Shown here in pieces: positions 23,622-34,310 of a stretch of DNA of 64,000 nt. The first letter of the stretch is position 1. Each line of letters begins with the position of its first letter. The stretch spans positions 1 through 64,000 of the forward strand of contig QJNS01000030.1 in NCBI GenBank assembly GCA_004154925.1, given 5' to 3'. The DNA comes from Monosporascus cannonballus. Lineage: Eukaryota; Ascomycota; Sordariomycetes; Xylariales. Made by a program: the position numbers and the translations under genes. The notes beneath the pieces were generated by a model, which saw nothing but the letters and a program-made list of their open reading frames with translations, was not told the DNA's origin and did not search any database.

Positions 23622-25099
23622 GTTTATAGCGAGATTAAGATACTCGCATCGCTCCTTTTACGCCGGTGTCCAAAAAGGTTCTGACAACAATTGCTATATA
23701 AAGATAGAGTCAATGTATTAGAATAAGAATTTGTGCTTTATAAAAATGAGTGCAGAATAAGAAGTGTATAAAAACTGTATATAGTATTTTATGAATATTA
23801 ACGTACGTAGGACGATAGCTTCCGATTTGGTGTTGATGTGCGGCACCGACTTTAATCCTCAGTCTTCAGGCTGACACCCCTTTCTCTTACAACGCTGACG
23901 ACGGCCTCGATCCCGCCCGCGTCACGTCTAATTGTAACCCCAAGGCAGCTTGTACGCCACTGGTGTCAATCTTAAGGCATCCTCTGTATCTTTAGCCCAC
24001 TACGCGCCATAATGTGTTGGTGCTCAATCTCGACGATTTCATGGTCGACGCCTGTTATCGCCGTGAAATTCATTCCAACCTCTCAGCGCTGGCGGGATAT
24101 GATGATGAAAGTGGTTAGGGGTATAGCTGACTAGGAGACCAAAGATAAATTAGTTGTGCATCTTCTCCGACTAAGTTTTCAGCTTCGAGCATGGCAGGCT
24201 CGGGCCCAGTAAGGGGAAAAGCGGCTGCTTAGGTGGTTTATTTAATGTTATACATAAGTGGAATGGACCTTGGAGAGACAGTGGAACTCAGGGTTAGGAC
24301 CGCCATTCCCTCCTCGTGTATTTGATTTAACTTTCCTTTTTGCGGCTATCTCTGTTGGGCAGACCGCTTCCTTGTAGCTCAGTCTCTGCCCAATTCACTG
24401 AGCCCTGACTATATCCACATGGCAGTGGTTATTTTGATGGTGGCTCTCTTTCACATGAGAGTATACCCACAATACGGTATTGGACCTCCAGCAACACTTG
24501 CTAGAGATTGTCACAATGAAAGTGATGTGAATGGTCTTTTGGATTACTACATGATCATGGGCTTATGTTTGAGTGTAGTATGGAGATGAAATCCCCTTGA
24601 TACCAAGATATCATATTTTGAAAGCGGCCCATCTACATACGGGTTAGAACATCGGGACCATGGTTACTGGGCGTCGGATTGATACTGATTAAAGGCTTGT
24701 CGTCATATGAACTGAGTTCGATACCGTCCGTAGTTTGGACCAGTCTCCATCACATGAAGGTAATACCTCCAGCAGGACCACGCCCGACTGTAGGCCTCAC
24801 ATTTCAGAGGCCCACAGAATTCCCTGAAGTCTTGACGTTTTAACCCCTATGCTGCTTTGTAAGGCACCAAAATAGAGCCCAACTTATGCTGAGGACAAGA
24901 TCTTAGACGATGCTTGAAGAGGAGCGACCTACTACTTGATTACTGTTGGAACTGACGTCTTATAGCTCTTTGGGGCTTCATGTCACGAGAGTAAAATGAT
25001 GAGTAGAAGCAGGCCCTGAATGAATGGTGTTATCACTCGATGAACAGACTATAGTAGTGTTTTAAGAATGAACTCGGGGGATTCTGTTGCTAGTTATTA
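23622..25099. other. Gene-free interval before the pogo element
   Basis: No gene is supported. A stretch TTGTAGCTCAGT at about 24372 resembles a tRNA D-arm, but there is no matching T-arm or acceptor stem. Local AT enrichment occurs at about 23690-23800. Confidence 0.4.
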
Positions 25100-25101
25100 T
25101 A

Positions 25102-25143
25102 AGTCGGAACCCCCTTCACGCACCAGCCCCTTCAAACCCCACC
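25102..25143 (+). repeat. Left terminal inverted repeat of Fot1/pogo element
   Basis: The 42-bp inverted end is C-rich (AGTCGGAACCCCC at the tip) and pairs with 27206-27247. It would be bound by the transposase HTH domains. Confidence 0.85.
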
Positions 25144-25266
25144 GAATATTCGAGACACACAACGCACTGACCCCAACTTCAACTATATATATCTCCATCA
25201 AAACAACGTCTCCTCGGAAAACAAAGCATACCTTTTTAATCACCAGAATCAAGCGATTCTAACGAT

Positions 25267-27113
25267 ATGAGACTTGCTGCTTAATTGCGTGCTGCTTAAG
25301 CGATTAACGAGGTCGAAAATGGGAGGTCCATTCGAACTGTCAGACCTAACAACGCCAGTCAGCCCTAGCGGAGATTACTTTATGCACCCCTGGTACCTTT
25401 TCCTCTCAGCCACAGCTGTATTTACGTGTATAAAAGGAGGGTTCGCTACCTTCACTTTCTAGCTAGGACCTTCTAGAGGTCAGGCAACCTTTAATACATT
25501 TTTCTTCAGCCATATGCTTCTGTGTGTGATGTCAGGGTCTCACACGAACGGCCTCCAAGCTATACCATATCGAACGCATTTATTTTTGCCGCAGAATTGA
25601 AGGTATACAAACCCGGGAGAAGTATAATAAGGGTTGCCAGAAGGTAAGCGACGTCCTGGAAGGCTATTTAGCTAAATAAATCGTGACCCAGGGCCAGCTT
25701 GGGTACGTTCTTCCTTATACTCGATTCCGCTTATACGCGCAACGCCTCCTTTTTAACTCTGGCAGCCCTGAACGCTTAGGAAAGCGGTAGGTAACGCGAT
25801 TTTTTCGACGCCATTACGAAATTAGGACTTTCAAGGCTCGGATTATTAATTATCGGCGCTTAAACGGCGTTAGGGAAACCACTTATACGGTATTATTCGA
25901 CCGGCTAGCCTTGCTGGAGATACGGAAAATATATTCCCAGAATAGATACAACGCGGACGAATTCGGGATGATAAAGGGCATAGGAGAGAATTTTCTCGTG
26001 TTAGGTAAAGCCTTTAAAAGGTTTATTTTCTTAAAGGATGCCTTTAACCGCGCGTAAATATCGGTTATAGCCTGTATCAACGCGGAGGGGCGCGCTTTTC
26101 TTCCGTTGATCATATTTAACGGCGTTAACGTACAACAACAATGGTTTCCCGATACAGAGGACCAACCATATGAAAACTGGTACTTTACAACATTTTCAAA
26201 TGGCTGGATTAATACCGATATTAGGTTAAGATAGTTGCGAAAGGTATTTATCCCTTATACCAAGCCTACTAACTCCCGGGAATGGAGGTTCCCTATTATC
26301 GATGGCTATAACAGCCATACCACTGAAAAATTCATATAAACCTATCTGATCAACAGGATTTACATCATCTTCTTGCCCTCACATTCATCGTACGCATGGC
26401 AGCCGTTTGATGTAAATATCTTTTCCACCTTAAAGCGCAGGTACCGTTATTAGTTCCGGGAGCGCTACTATAAAAAGGCTTCGGAGGCAACAGACAAAAC
26501 GGACTTCCTATGGGCGTTTACCAAGGCCTGGAAGGAGGTTATGGGGGTCTTACGATACATCAAAAATGGCTTTAGGGCGACAGGAATGTGGCCTGTTAAT
26601 CGGGATAAGGCTTTAAAGTGCAAATATGTGAAGAAAAATAAGGGTACGGAAAACCGACCGGCTTCCGAATCGTCCATCATCCCGTAACAGCCTGATTTTC
26701 TTTCGCCATTCGCTTTAATAGGCCTTAACATACCTAAATCTTTGAAGGATTTAAAGATCCTTAAGAAAGCCCTGATTAAGGTCGACCCGGCCTTCGGGAA
26801 ACTTACCGCCCGGCTCCTTTTCCGCAAGGTTAACAAAGCACTTAACCTTTTTAATAGCAAATTAACCGCCCTCGAAAATCATAACAGCTAATTAACTTCG
26901 GCCCTTGAAAAGGCACGTCTGAAAAAGCTAAGGAAAGTGAAAATTAATCCCAATTAAGAATTCGTACGGCTAAAGAACGTTAAGCAAGTAAAGGCCGGTC
27001 TAAAGGGTAACGCGCAAGAACATTTAGCTACCATTCCGCAAAACGAAGCCCAAGACGAAAAAGATAAAGAAAGCGAATATGATACTGATGATCCTGATTA
27101 TATAGTAGTGTGA
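25267..27113 (+). pseudogene. Fot1/pogo transposase pseudogene (CENP-B HTH + DDE1)
   Basis: Read with stops ignored, the plus strand encodes a pogo-family transposase. An N-terminal helix-turn-helix (AINEVENGRSIRT) begins after the ATG at 25267. After the inserted 170-bp repeat, a CENP-B/Tc5-type HTH follows (LGKR*VTRFFRRH, INYRRLNGVRETTY). Then comes the DDE core: NADEFGM (first Asp near 25956), IDGYNSHTTEKF (second Asp at 26301) and FLPSHSSYAWQPFDVNIFST. The tail is basic, a coiled-coil-like LTALENHNS*LTSALEK, ending in an acidic stretch with the stop at 27111-27113. In-frame stops replace Trp, Gln or Arg codons (for example KR*VTRFF for KRWVTRFF), as expected of C-to-T and G-to-A mutation. 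It is dead. Confidence 0.82.
25373..25542 (+). repeat. Dispersed 170-bp repeat, copy 1 (LTR-like)
   Basis: Begins near TTACTTTATGCACCCCTGG and ends near GGGTCTCA. It contains GTATTTACGTGTATAAAAGG, a TATA-box-like promoter element, in its first third. Two other copies lie at about 28611 and 56483. This copy interrupts the pogo transposase N-terminal region. A promoter-bearing repeat of fixed length suggests a solo LTR or a short non-autonomous element. The ends do not show a clear TG..CA or target duplication, so its class is open. Confidence 0.7.
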
Positions 27114-27205
27114 TTTCGTTAAAAACCGATATGGGTTGCTTAATTGGTTATTAAGTTATTGATTTTTGAAGTGCATAAATGGTTTGGCGATAGCCTCAAA
27201 TTGAG

Positions 27206-27247
27206 GGTGGGGCTGGAAGGGGCTGGTGCGTGAAGGGGGGTCCGACT
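27206..27247 (-). repeat. Right terminal inverted repeat of Fot1/pogo element
   Basis: Mirror of the left end, with three differences in 42 bp. It is followed directly by TA at 27248-27249. Confidence 0.85.
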
Positions 27248-27368
27248 TATACAGTGTATATCCAAGAGCAGGCAGTATGAACCGTCTCCACCTTTCTGTG
27301 TTCCCGTTAGTATTGGTTCTATGCGTGACGACGGAGTTATTGGATTGTCTTAACTTATCTGCCTATCC

Positions 27369-28524
27369 TTAATGGTACTCTGAATTGGTTTCCTTGCTAT
27401 CTTCTGGACATTTAGTACCGTCATTGTCTCCATGGTGCTTGTTGCCTTCCTTATTGCTAAAATCGGCGTCTTCTTTGAACTGCTCAGCACCTAAACGAGT
27501 ACATGCTTCTCCCGAAGTCTTTGCTGTTATAGCTGTTACAAGGAAGCTCGGGTCTGTGGCCCTAGCCTTAGCTATTACAACAGCTTCGTGGCGATCTCGC
27601 TGAGCTTTCATCCTCAGATTGCGAAATGCCAATACTCTGTTGACAAATGCAGCTTGATCCGGATCTATACCGTATCTCCGATGATCGTCATCCAATACTC
27701 TCGGATGCCACGAGGAGAATCTGGATGCGAGGTGGTGACGTGATGCGCAAAGAGTGTCAAAGTGCCGTCTTGGTAGGTTGCACCAAATGTGTAGGCTTTA
27801 TTATCGTATGCCGGCTCGCTCATCCCGAAGTTACGCAGATGATGCATCATAGCTACGTTAGTTAGGCTTTCAGTCTTATTAACATTTGGGTGATAACTCA
27901 TTAGCACGGGTTCCGTATGCGCCATCATTGAGAGCCTGCTTCTCCGCAACTCTACCAGTAGCAGTTTGGCTTTTCCCTTTGAGGAAAAAGTTGGTTACTA
28001 TTGGTACAGAACAAAGTTGATTCGTAGGGATGATGAGTTTGTCCAGCGCTTCTCTTACTGCCCGGTCGACATCACTGGCATCAACGCCATCCAGAAAGTC
28101 AGGTACGGGAGGAAAAGAGAAAGGGGGGGTTGGGGGTTAAAATCCATCGGTCATGGACAAGATATTGGTAAACGCGTAACCACGATTATTCGGAATCATG
28201 AACTCGTTCGATGATTCTGGAAATGGGACCGCTTTTTTGCATTACGTCGCCTTCTGATACATCTGACACCATGAAGCGTTGGAAGTCTCTAGCCGTGGAG
28301 GTCTCAGAATCTAGAGAAGGTCTCCGTTCGGACGGATGTTGCCGAATTTTGGCCTGATTTTCTGGCACAGAGGCCCCCTTCGTGACATTATAAGCAGTGT
28401 TTCGGGTAAAATTTTCATATGATGCAAGTGTCAGCTCAAATTTCGTATCAGATGGCGAGGACCGGTGTGAAGTCTTTGGCTTTGGAGACCCATTTGTACT
28501 TTCCGACTGTGGTCCCGTCATCAC
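27369..28524 (-). pseudogene. Frameshifted gene resembling the fungal DUF7924 family
   Basis: Minus-strand coding pieces in different frames join into one recognisable protein. The N-terminal part is Ser/Thr/Pro-rich and disordered (from 28524), followed by DFQRFMVSDVSEGDVM. Then, shifted, come NEFMIPNNRGYAFTNILSM, PDFLDGVDASDVDRAVREAL and IIPTNQLCSVPIVTNFFLKG, a further shifted KQALNDGAYGTRA, then HHLRNFGMSEPAYDNKAYTF and LTLFAHHVT, and last the shifted AAFVNRVLAFRNLRMKAQRD. This order matches a widespread uncharacterised fungal family (Pfam DUF7924 from memory) that some authors place near repeats; function unknown. At least three frameshifts (near 28190, 27975 and 27900) plus a stop near 28130 show that it is broken. 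Confidence 0.6.
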
Positions 28525-28560
28525 ACTTTTTCTGTGGATGTTGTCAGACCTAGCTGAAGT

Positions 28561-28595
28561 CGATCAAACAGCTAAGCCTTGGCTTAGTTTGATCG
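28561..28595. repeat. Near-perfect hairpin upstream of the DUF7924-like pseudogene
   Basis: CGATCAAA, a CAG bulge, CTAAGCC, a TT loop, GGCTTAG and TTTGATCG form a 15-bp stem with a single three-nucleotide bulge. It sits between the 5' end of the pseudogene and the second copy of the 170-bp repeat. It may be a footprint of an inserted element or a regulatory palindrome. Function unknown. Confidence 0.7.
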
Positions 28596-28610
28596 CCTAC
28601 TGAAAGGAGG

Positions 28611-28775
28611 TTACTTTATGCACCCCTGGTATCTTTCCTCTTAGTTATTACTGTATTTACGTATATAAAAAAAGGTTCGTTATTTTTATCTTTTATTAAA
28701 ATTTTTTCATAATTATACAACTTATTAATTTTGTTTTTAATTATATATTTTAATATATAACATTAAAACTTTATA
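28611..28775 (+). repeat. Dispersed 170-bp repeat, copy 2 (decaying into AT-rich DNA)
   Basis: The first 70 bp match copy 1 well (TTACTTTATGCACCCCTGG, GTATTTACGTATATAAA). From about 28690 the sequence can still be aligned with copies 1 and 3, but almost every C is T and G is A, for example TAATTATACAACTTATTAAT against AGTTATGCAACCTGTTAATT. It is direct evidence of transition-type mutation, and it marks the left edge of the AT-rich block. Confidence 0.7.
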
Positions 28776-31700
28776 ATTATAAACTCCGTCCGCTTTTTTA
28801 AAAATATATTTTAATATATTTTTACATACATTTTGTTAACACTATTCAAGGACTTAATATCGTTTTTATAATATATTTATTATTCCGTTTTTAAAAAATT
28901 GAATATTTAAGTGTTATGTTTTTAATTATTTTATTACGTTTACTTTTTGTATTTGGGTTTGGAATTATTATTATTTAAATAATAAATTTTAAACTTTTTT
29001 TAAAACAATAATTCTAAATACTTTTTTTAAAAAAAATAATATTTTCAAACTTGACGTTAAGGCGAAAACTAATATATTATAAACATATAATAATTGTAAT
29101 GTGATTTAAATATAATTTGTATTAATAATATAAATTTCTTTCTGAGATTTATTATCATTAAAATACGAAAACTAATACATATACTTTAAATAACAAGAAT
29201 TATTCGAAATTTTAAAAAGCCTTAACAGTATATAATAAAATGTAATTTTTTATATTAAATACAATGTGTTTTCGCTAAGATTAATATGTTTCTAATTAAT
29301 TCGTTTATTGTAACTATTATTAAATACGTTTAAAAAAGTTACGCTTTAAAAAACTTAATTATATAGGAATTTAAACTTAAAGTTAATAGTAATAATAAAA
29401 TATATAATAGTCTTATTCATTATAAATCAGCGCTAAAAATTAAGGGAATTTTAATAGATTTATAATTATTTTCATATTCGAAAATTGGTACTAAAATTAC
29501 AGATTTTTGTCTTTTAATTATTACTAGATATTAAAGTTATTTTTTTAAAAAAAACTATTAACGTTTTCTCTTTAATTTTTCCGTTATAGAACTTTTTATA
29601 ATAAAGGCTATTTGTTCGAAATTTAATATTTAATCGAATTATTATCAGTATAAAAATTCGTAAAATAATTTCAAATTGTATAAAATTACGAAAAATTGAA
29701 AAAGTTATCGTAAAATAAATATTATAAAAAGGGCTTAAGGATATTTGAAATAAAAGAACTTTGAACTAAATAAAAGGGGTTAGTAATTACGATAATAACG
29801 ATAATAATAACGGTAACGATTATTATAATTATTTAACAAAATAAAATTTTATTAAAATTATATAATGCTTAAAAACGAACGAAACTTTGAAAATTCAAAA
29901 AGAATTAAGCCTATTTCGAACTAAATTTACTCATTAAAAGTTATCGTTAAATATATTTAAAATAATAATATAATACCGATTTTTTAATTAGTTTTAATAT
30001 TTTTTATTAAAATTATTTTTCCGAATTTATAAGTTACTAATGGTATTACCGAGTATCGTTTTAAAAAACTTTACGTTTTTAAATGTTTGTTTTAATTTTT
30101 ATATAAATACTTATAAAATTAATTTTATTAATTTATATATATATATATTTTTAAAAATAGGATTGAATTGACAAGAGAATTTTAAACATTGTAAAGAAAA
30201 GTATACAAAGAATTACGTTTATTATACTGTAAAAATATTTCGATTTATTTAAAAATAATTTATATGTTTTTAAAACTTATATTGATTAATTGGACATTAA
30301 ACCCTTTTTAAATATATTAAGTATTATTAAAATTATGATAGAAAACGATACCTAATATAATTTTTTGAATAATATTTATAATAATAATAACGATTAACTC
30401 TGTAATTCCGAAATATAATTAGAACTATAAAAATGAAGTTATTTTCGAAAGAAACAAAAATAAAAATTTCGTTTCGGAACTATTAATTTTAATTTTTTTT
30501 AATTTTGTATATTAATTTTATAATCGAAATATAATGGTAATAATTTTCGATTTTTAAAAACCTTTCAAAAAACATTACCTTATAATATTTAAAATCTATC
30601 TATTCAAGTTTATGAACTTTTAAAAAATCTAAATAATTATTAGAACGATAATTCTTTTATTTTTAATAATTTAATATTAAATTTATTAAATACTTAAAGT
30701 ACGAAAAAAATATAAGACAAGTTATCGATTAAGAAAAATAAACTTTTTAATACGATATACGTTAATGTTTTTTTTAAAAAAAATAACGTTTTCGATAGGT
30801 ATATAAAAATGTTAATTATTATTTATTTAATTGTTAAAATTAAAATTAATCCCACTTTAAAAAATGTTTTTCCTTTTTATATAAACGTAATAGCTTTTTT
30901 AAAAAGCAATTTTATCTTAAGTTTAAAATTATCGTATTAAACAGCGCAATCTTTTTTGAAAATAAATTTCTAAAAGGGGTTTTTAATATAAATATATTTT
31001 ATAAATCGTTTTATGCATTAAAACGTGTGTAAAAGTTTAAAACTATATTACAAATTTAATTATGGCGCAAATGCATTATTTTATTATTAATATTAATCTT
31101 CTTTTCGATTCATTGTCGAAAGTAATAAAAATAATTATATATATTTAATTGAAGTCGGAAAGATTTGATCCTAATTAATGCGAATAAACAAGTTATATTA
31201 AAATACGAAAAGGGATTGTCGAAACAAAGAACTTAATCCTATTTTATTTATAGTATTAAACTTTAATAAATATTCCGCTAAATGTATAATAAATTATAAT
31301 AATATTTTTAAAGTCAAATTTATAGTGAAAAAGAATTGCTTAATATATATACGAAATCCGGATTTTTTATTTAGCCGAAACTAATTATAAGCGTAATATC
31401 TTGCCCTATTTTAAACATTTTTTACGATAAAAAACGTCTTTATTTTATCGTAGAAAACATTAATAATTTAACGCTATAGTAAAAATAATACATTTATATT
31501 TTTACTAATAAATTTGCCTTTTCGATAGAATATTTTTTTCTTCTATTTTAAAATGAAAATTACAATTTTCATTTTAATTAACAGTTTACATTATGAAAGT
31601 TTTTCTTATTTTCTTATATTTTATTTTTTGATTATTATTTACTAATTAATCTTTTATACGTTTCTGAAACTGGCTGTTGTAGAGTAAATTGAAGTTTTAA

Positions 31701-33459
31701 TTAGTTTTTTTTTAAATAATTTCATTTACATTTCCTATTTATTAATACGCGCTTTTATAAATTTCAAATGATATAACTTATATACGTTAATCCTTATTTC
31801 GAAGACAAAATATATATTTTATTTTAATATTATAATATAATTTAACTTTTAATTTAAAACCGTTTTAAAGTTAAAGCAATATATAAATATTTTAATTAAA
31901 ATAATAAAAACTCAAAAGATATTTAAAAATAAGCGATAAATATTTATTAAACTAAAATGTTTTAAATATATTTTTGTTCTAATTGTGTTTATATGAACTA
32001 ACGTACCTTATAACTATTTTTTATATTTTTGGATTAATTATCTTTTTTTATTTAAAATCCAGAGTTTAACGTTTATAAATTAAGTATTAATATAATATAA
32101 TATAATAAAATAAATAAATTATTTAAATACTCTATATTTAAGCAAACTAGTATTTAAAAATATTAGTATTATTAATTCGTAAAATTAAATAATTAAAATT
32201 TATTAGTTTTTATTATTATTTATAGAGTTTTACCTGTTTTAAATTTAATCGTTTAAAATATTATCGAATATTATAAAATTGCGTTTTAATTAAATATTTA
32301 AGAAGTTAACTTAATGTACATATTTCGTAACTTTATTTATACAAACTATATTGTAAATTATTATTTAAACGCAATTAAAATTCGAATTACAGATAAAAAC
32401 TCCTATTTCGTTAATTAAAAATATATAATACTTCTAAACAATAAAATAATCCGTTTCGAAAATATATAGCATCTTATTTTTTACAGCCTATACGAAAATA
32501 CATATATTAATATAATTATATATTGTAGTTAAAAATCTTCCGTATCGGTAATAAATACAATAATTTTGTAAAAAATATAATTATAGCATTATACTCTAAA
32601 TCTGTCTTGGTTTTAAAATTTAATAATATTTTAAAATAATGTTAAAGGTAATTTCTCTTTTCAATACAGAAGAAAATATGCATTAATTAATTAAATTTAA
32701 TGTTTTAAGAAATATAAAATCTGAAAACGCAAAGTAAAATATTGTAATATAGCTTTTTCAGTATTCTTTTCAATTTAAACATAGTTAAAACTTTATTATT
32801 CGTGATTTGGGTTAAATTATCACACATAAATTAATATATTTTCTTAAAGTTTAATTCGATATTAATTTAAATGAATTTTTAAGTTATCTATTTTAATAAT
32901 ATTAAGATTATAACATATTTAATAGAATCTAGATATATAATATATAACAGATCGTAATATAAATATATAATATTATTAATAAATTATTAAAATAATACCG
33001 ATATTATAAATATTAATATATAATAAAATAATAATAATAATAATTTATAAATAATATATTTACTATTATTAATAGTTTTTAAAACTTTTTTATATAAGAA
33101 AGAATTTTAAAAAAACTTTATTTAATGTTATCGAAAAAATAACGTACTGTAACAAACCTGTTATACATCTATCTGGAGATATAAGCAGTATTCGAAATGT
33201 GGTCTTGATTTGTAGGTAATAATAAGGCGAGAGATAATTCAGTACTTTATTCGTTAAAAAGATTTAAAAACTTTTTCTACAGTAAAAAACGGCTGTCTTT
33301 AGTTATAGGCTTAGATTAATAACTAAAAAATGAATTAAATAAGTGCTATTTATAAAAATATTTAATATATTTTATATTCATTTATTTTTAATTAAATATA
33401 TAGTAAATTTATATAATTTAAATAATCTGGTCCAAATTACCTAAATTATCTAGATAACT
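28776..33459. other. Unassigned AT-rich decay
   Basis: Extremely AT-rich, with no LTR pair, no inverted ends and no translation I can assign. The frames here are saturated with stops. It probably holds transposon sequence mutated beyond recognition by eye. Confidence 0.5.
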
Positions 33460-34310
33460 TTAAAAAGGCCAAACTTTTCTTAGCCGCTATTTAACCGTAA
33501 CGCGGTTACGCTAAGCTCTAAAAGTAAATTTCCGCCAGATAAAAACTCTTATTCCGTAATACTATTTCTCTTTTTAAAAAATCTTTGTCCTAAAAATAAA
33601 AACCGTAAAGAGTTTTTTTATAATTAAAAAAAGATTTCCTAAATTTCTTAGCTAATTCTTATTAAAATAGGCCGTATTCGTAAGGGAAAAAAAACCTCGT
33701 TTAAATTAACGCGACTTTCGTAATGTTCGAGTTAATTTAATTAAAAAATATTAATATTAAGAGTTTTCTTTATTTCAGTTATATACGTTTCGGAGAAAAC
33801 GATTATATTTACGTCCTGAACACCTCGAATTATAATTGTTGTATTCGTTATTAACGTTTCGCCTAAAACGTTTTAATAATAAATTTCTCAACAAAATTAA
33901 GCAAAAAGTATAATTGCCTAGGAAAAAATAACGCGAAATAAAGAATATTTTAATTGCATATCAGAAAACTGCTAAAAGAAAAACGAAAAAGTTCATTAAT
34001 CGATTAAAACGTCTGCGCTTTCAGCAAAAAATATTAAAAAGAAAGTTGTAATTATTGAAATAGAAAAATATAAACTGGATTAATTAGAAAAATAAGAAAC
34101 ATTAAAACACAGTATCGTATAAAAGCAAAATAGGCGCAACTTGCGTCTAAAATAAATACCGTTTTAAAAAGATTTAACTTTTTTAATTAAAGCGCCGTAA
34201 ATTTAAATTTAAACGAGAGACTGTTATCGTCTACGATCTTAATTACGTTAAAAACGGTCGGTTAAAATTCTAGCGGTAAAACGTCTTAATTAAGTCTATC
34301 GTGTTTGATA
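33460..34310 (+). pseudogene. Less-mutated coding-like relic, basic coiled-coil rich
   Basis: Composition is slightly less AT-rich than around it. Plus-strand translation near 33990-34190 gives Lys/Arg/Gln/Leu-rich stretches (for example EIEKYKLD*LEK*ETLKHSI and KQNRRNLRLK) that resemble the coiled-coil C-terminal tail of pogo-type transposases, with Gln or Trp codons turned to stops. No catalytic motif was found, so identity is tentative. Confidence 0.3.

Larger units (their letters stand above)
25102..27247 (+). mobile_element. Fot1/pogo-type DNA transposon, complete ends
   Basis: A 2146-bp element. The left end begins AGTCGGAACCCCCTTCACGC and the complement of the right end begins AGTCGGACCCCCCTTCACGC. 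The match runs 42 bp, to CCCCACC, with three differences. Both ends are flanked by TA (25100-25101 and 27248-27249), the target duplication of Tc1/mariner-pogo elements. Fot1-type fungal elements characteristically begin with AGTC. Inside is a broken transposase (separate entry) and an inserted 170-bp repeat (25373-25542), which explains the larger size relative to typical elements of about 1.9 kb. It is not autonomous. Confidence 0.85.

Noticed and set aside
24368..24410. tRNA-like D-arm (TGTAGCTCAGT), and a similar one near 12787
   Set aside because: No T-arm with GTTCGA at the right distance and no acceptor stem pairing in either place.
25883..26860. Minus-strand frames of 76 and 130 codons
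   Set aside because: Antisense shadows of the plus-strand pogo transposase.
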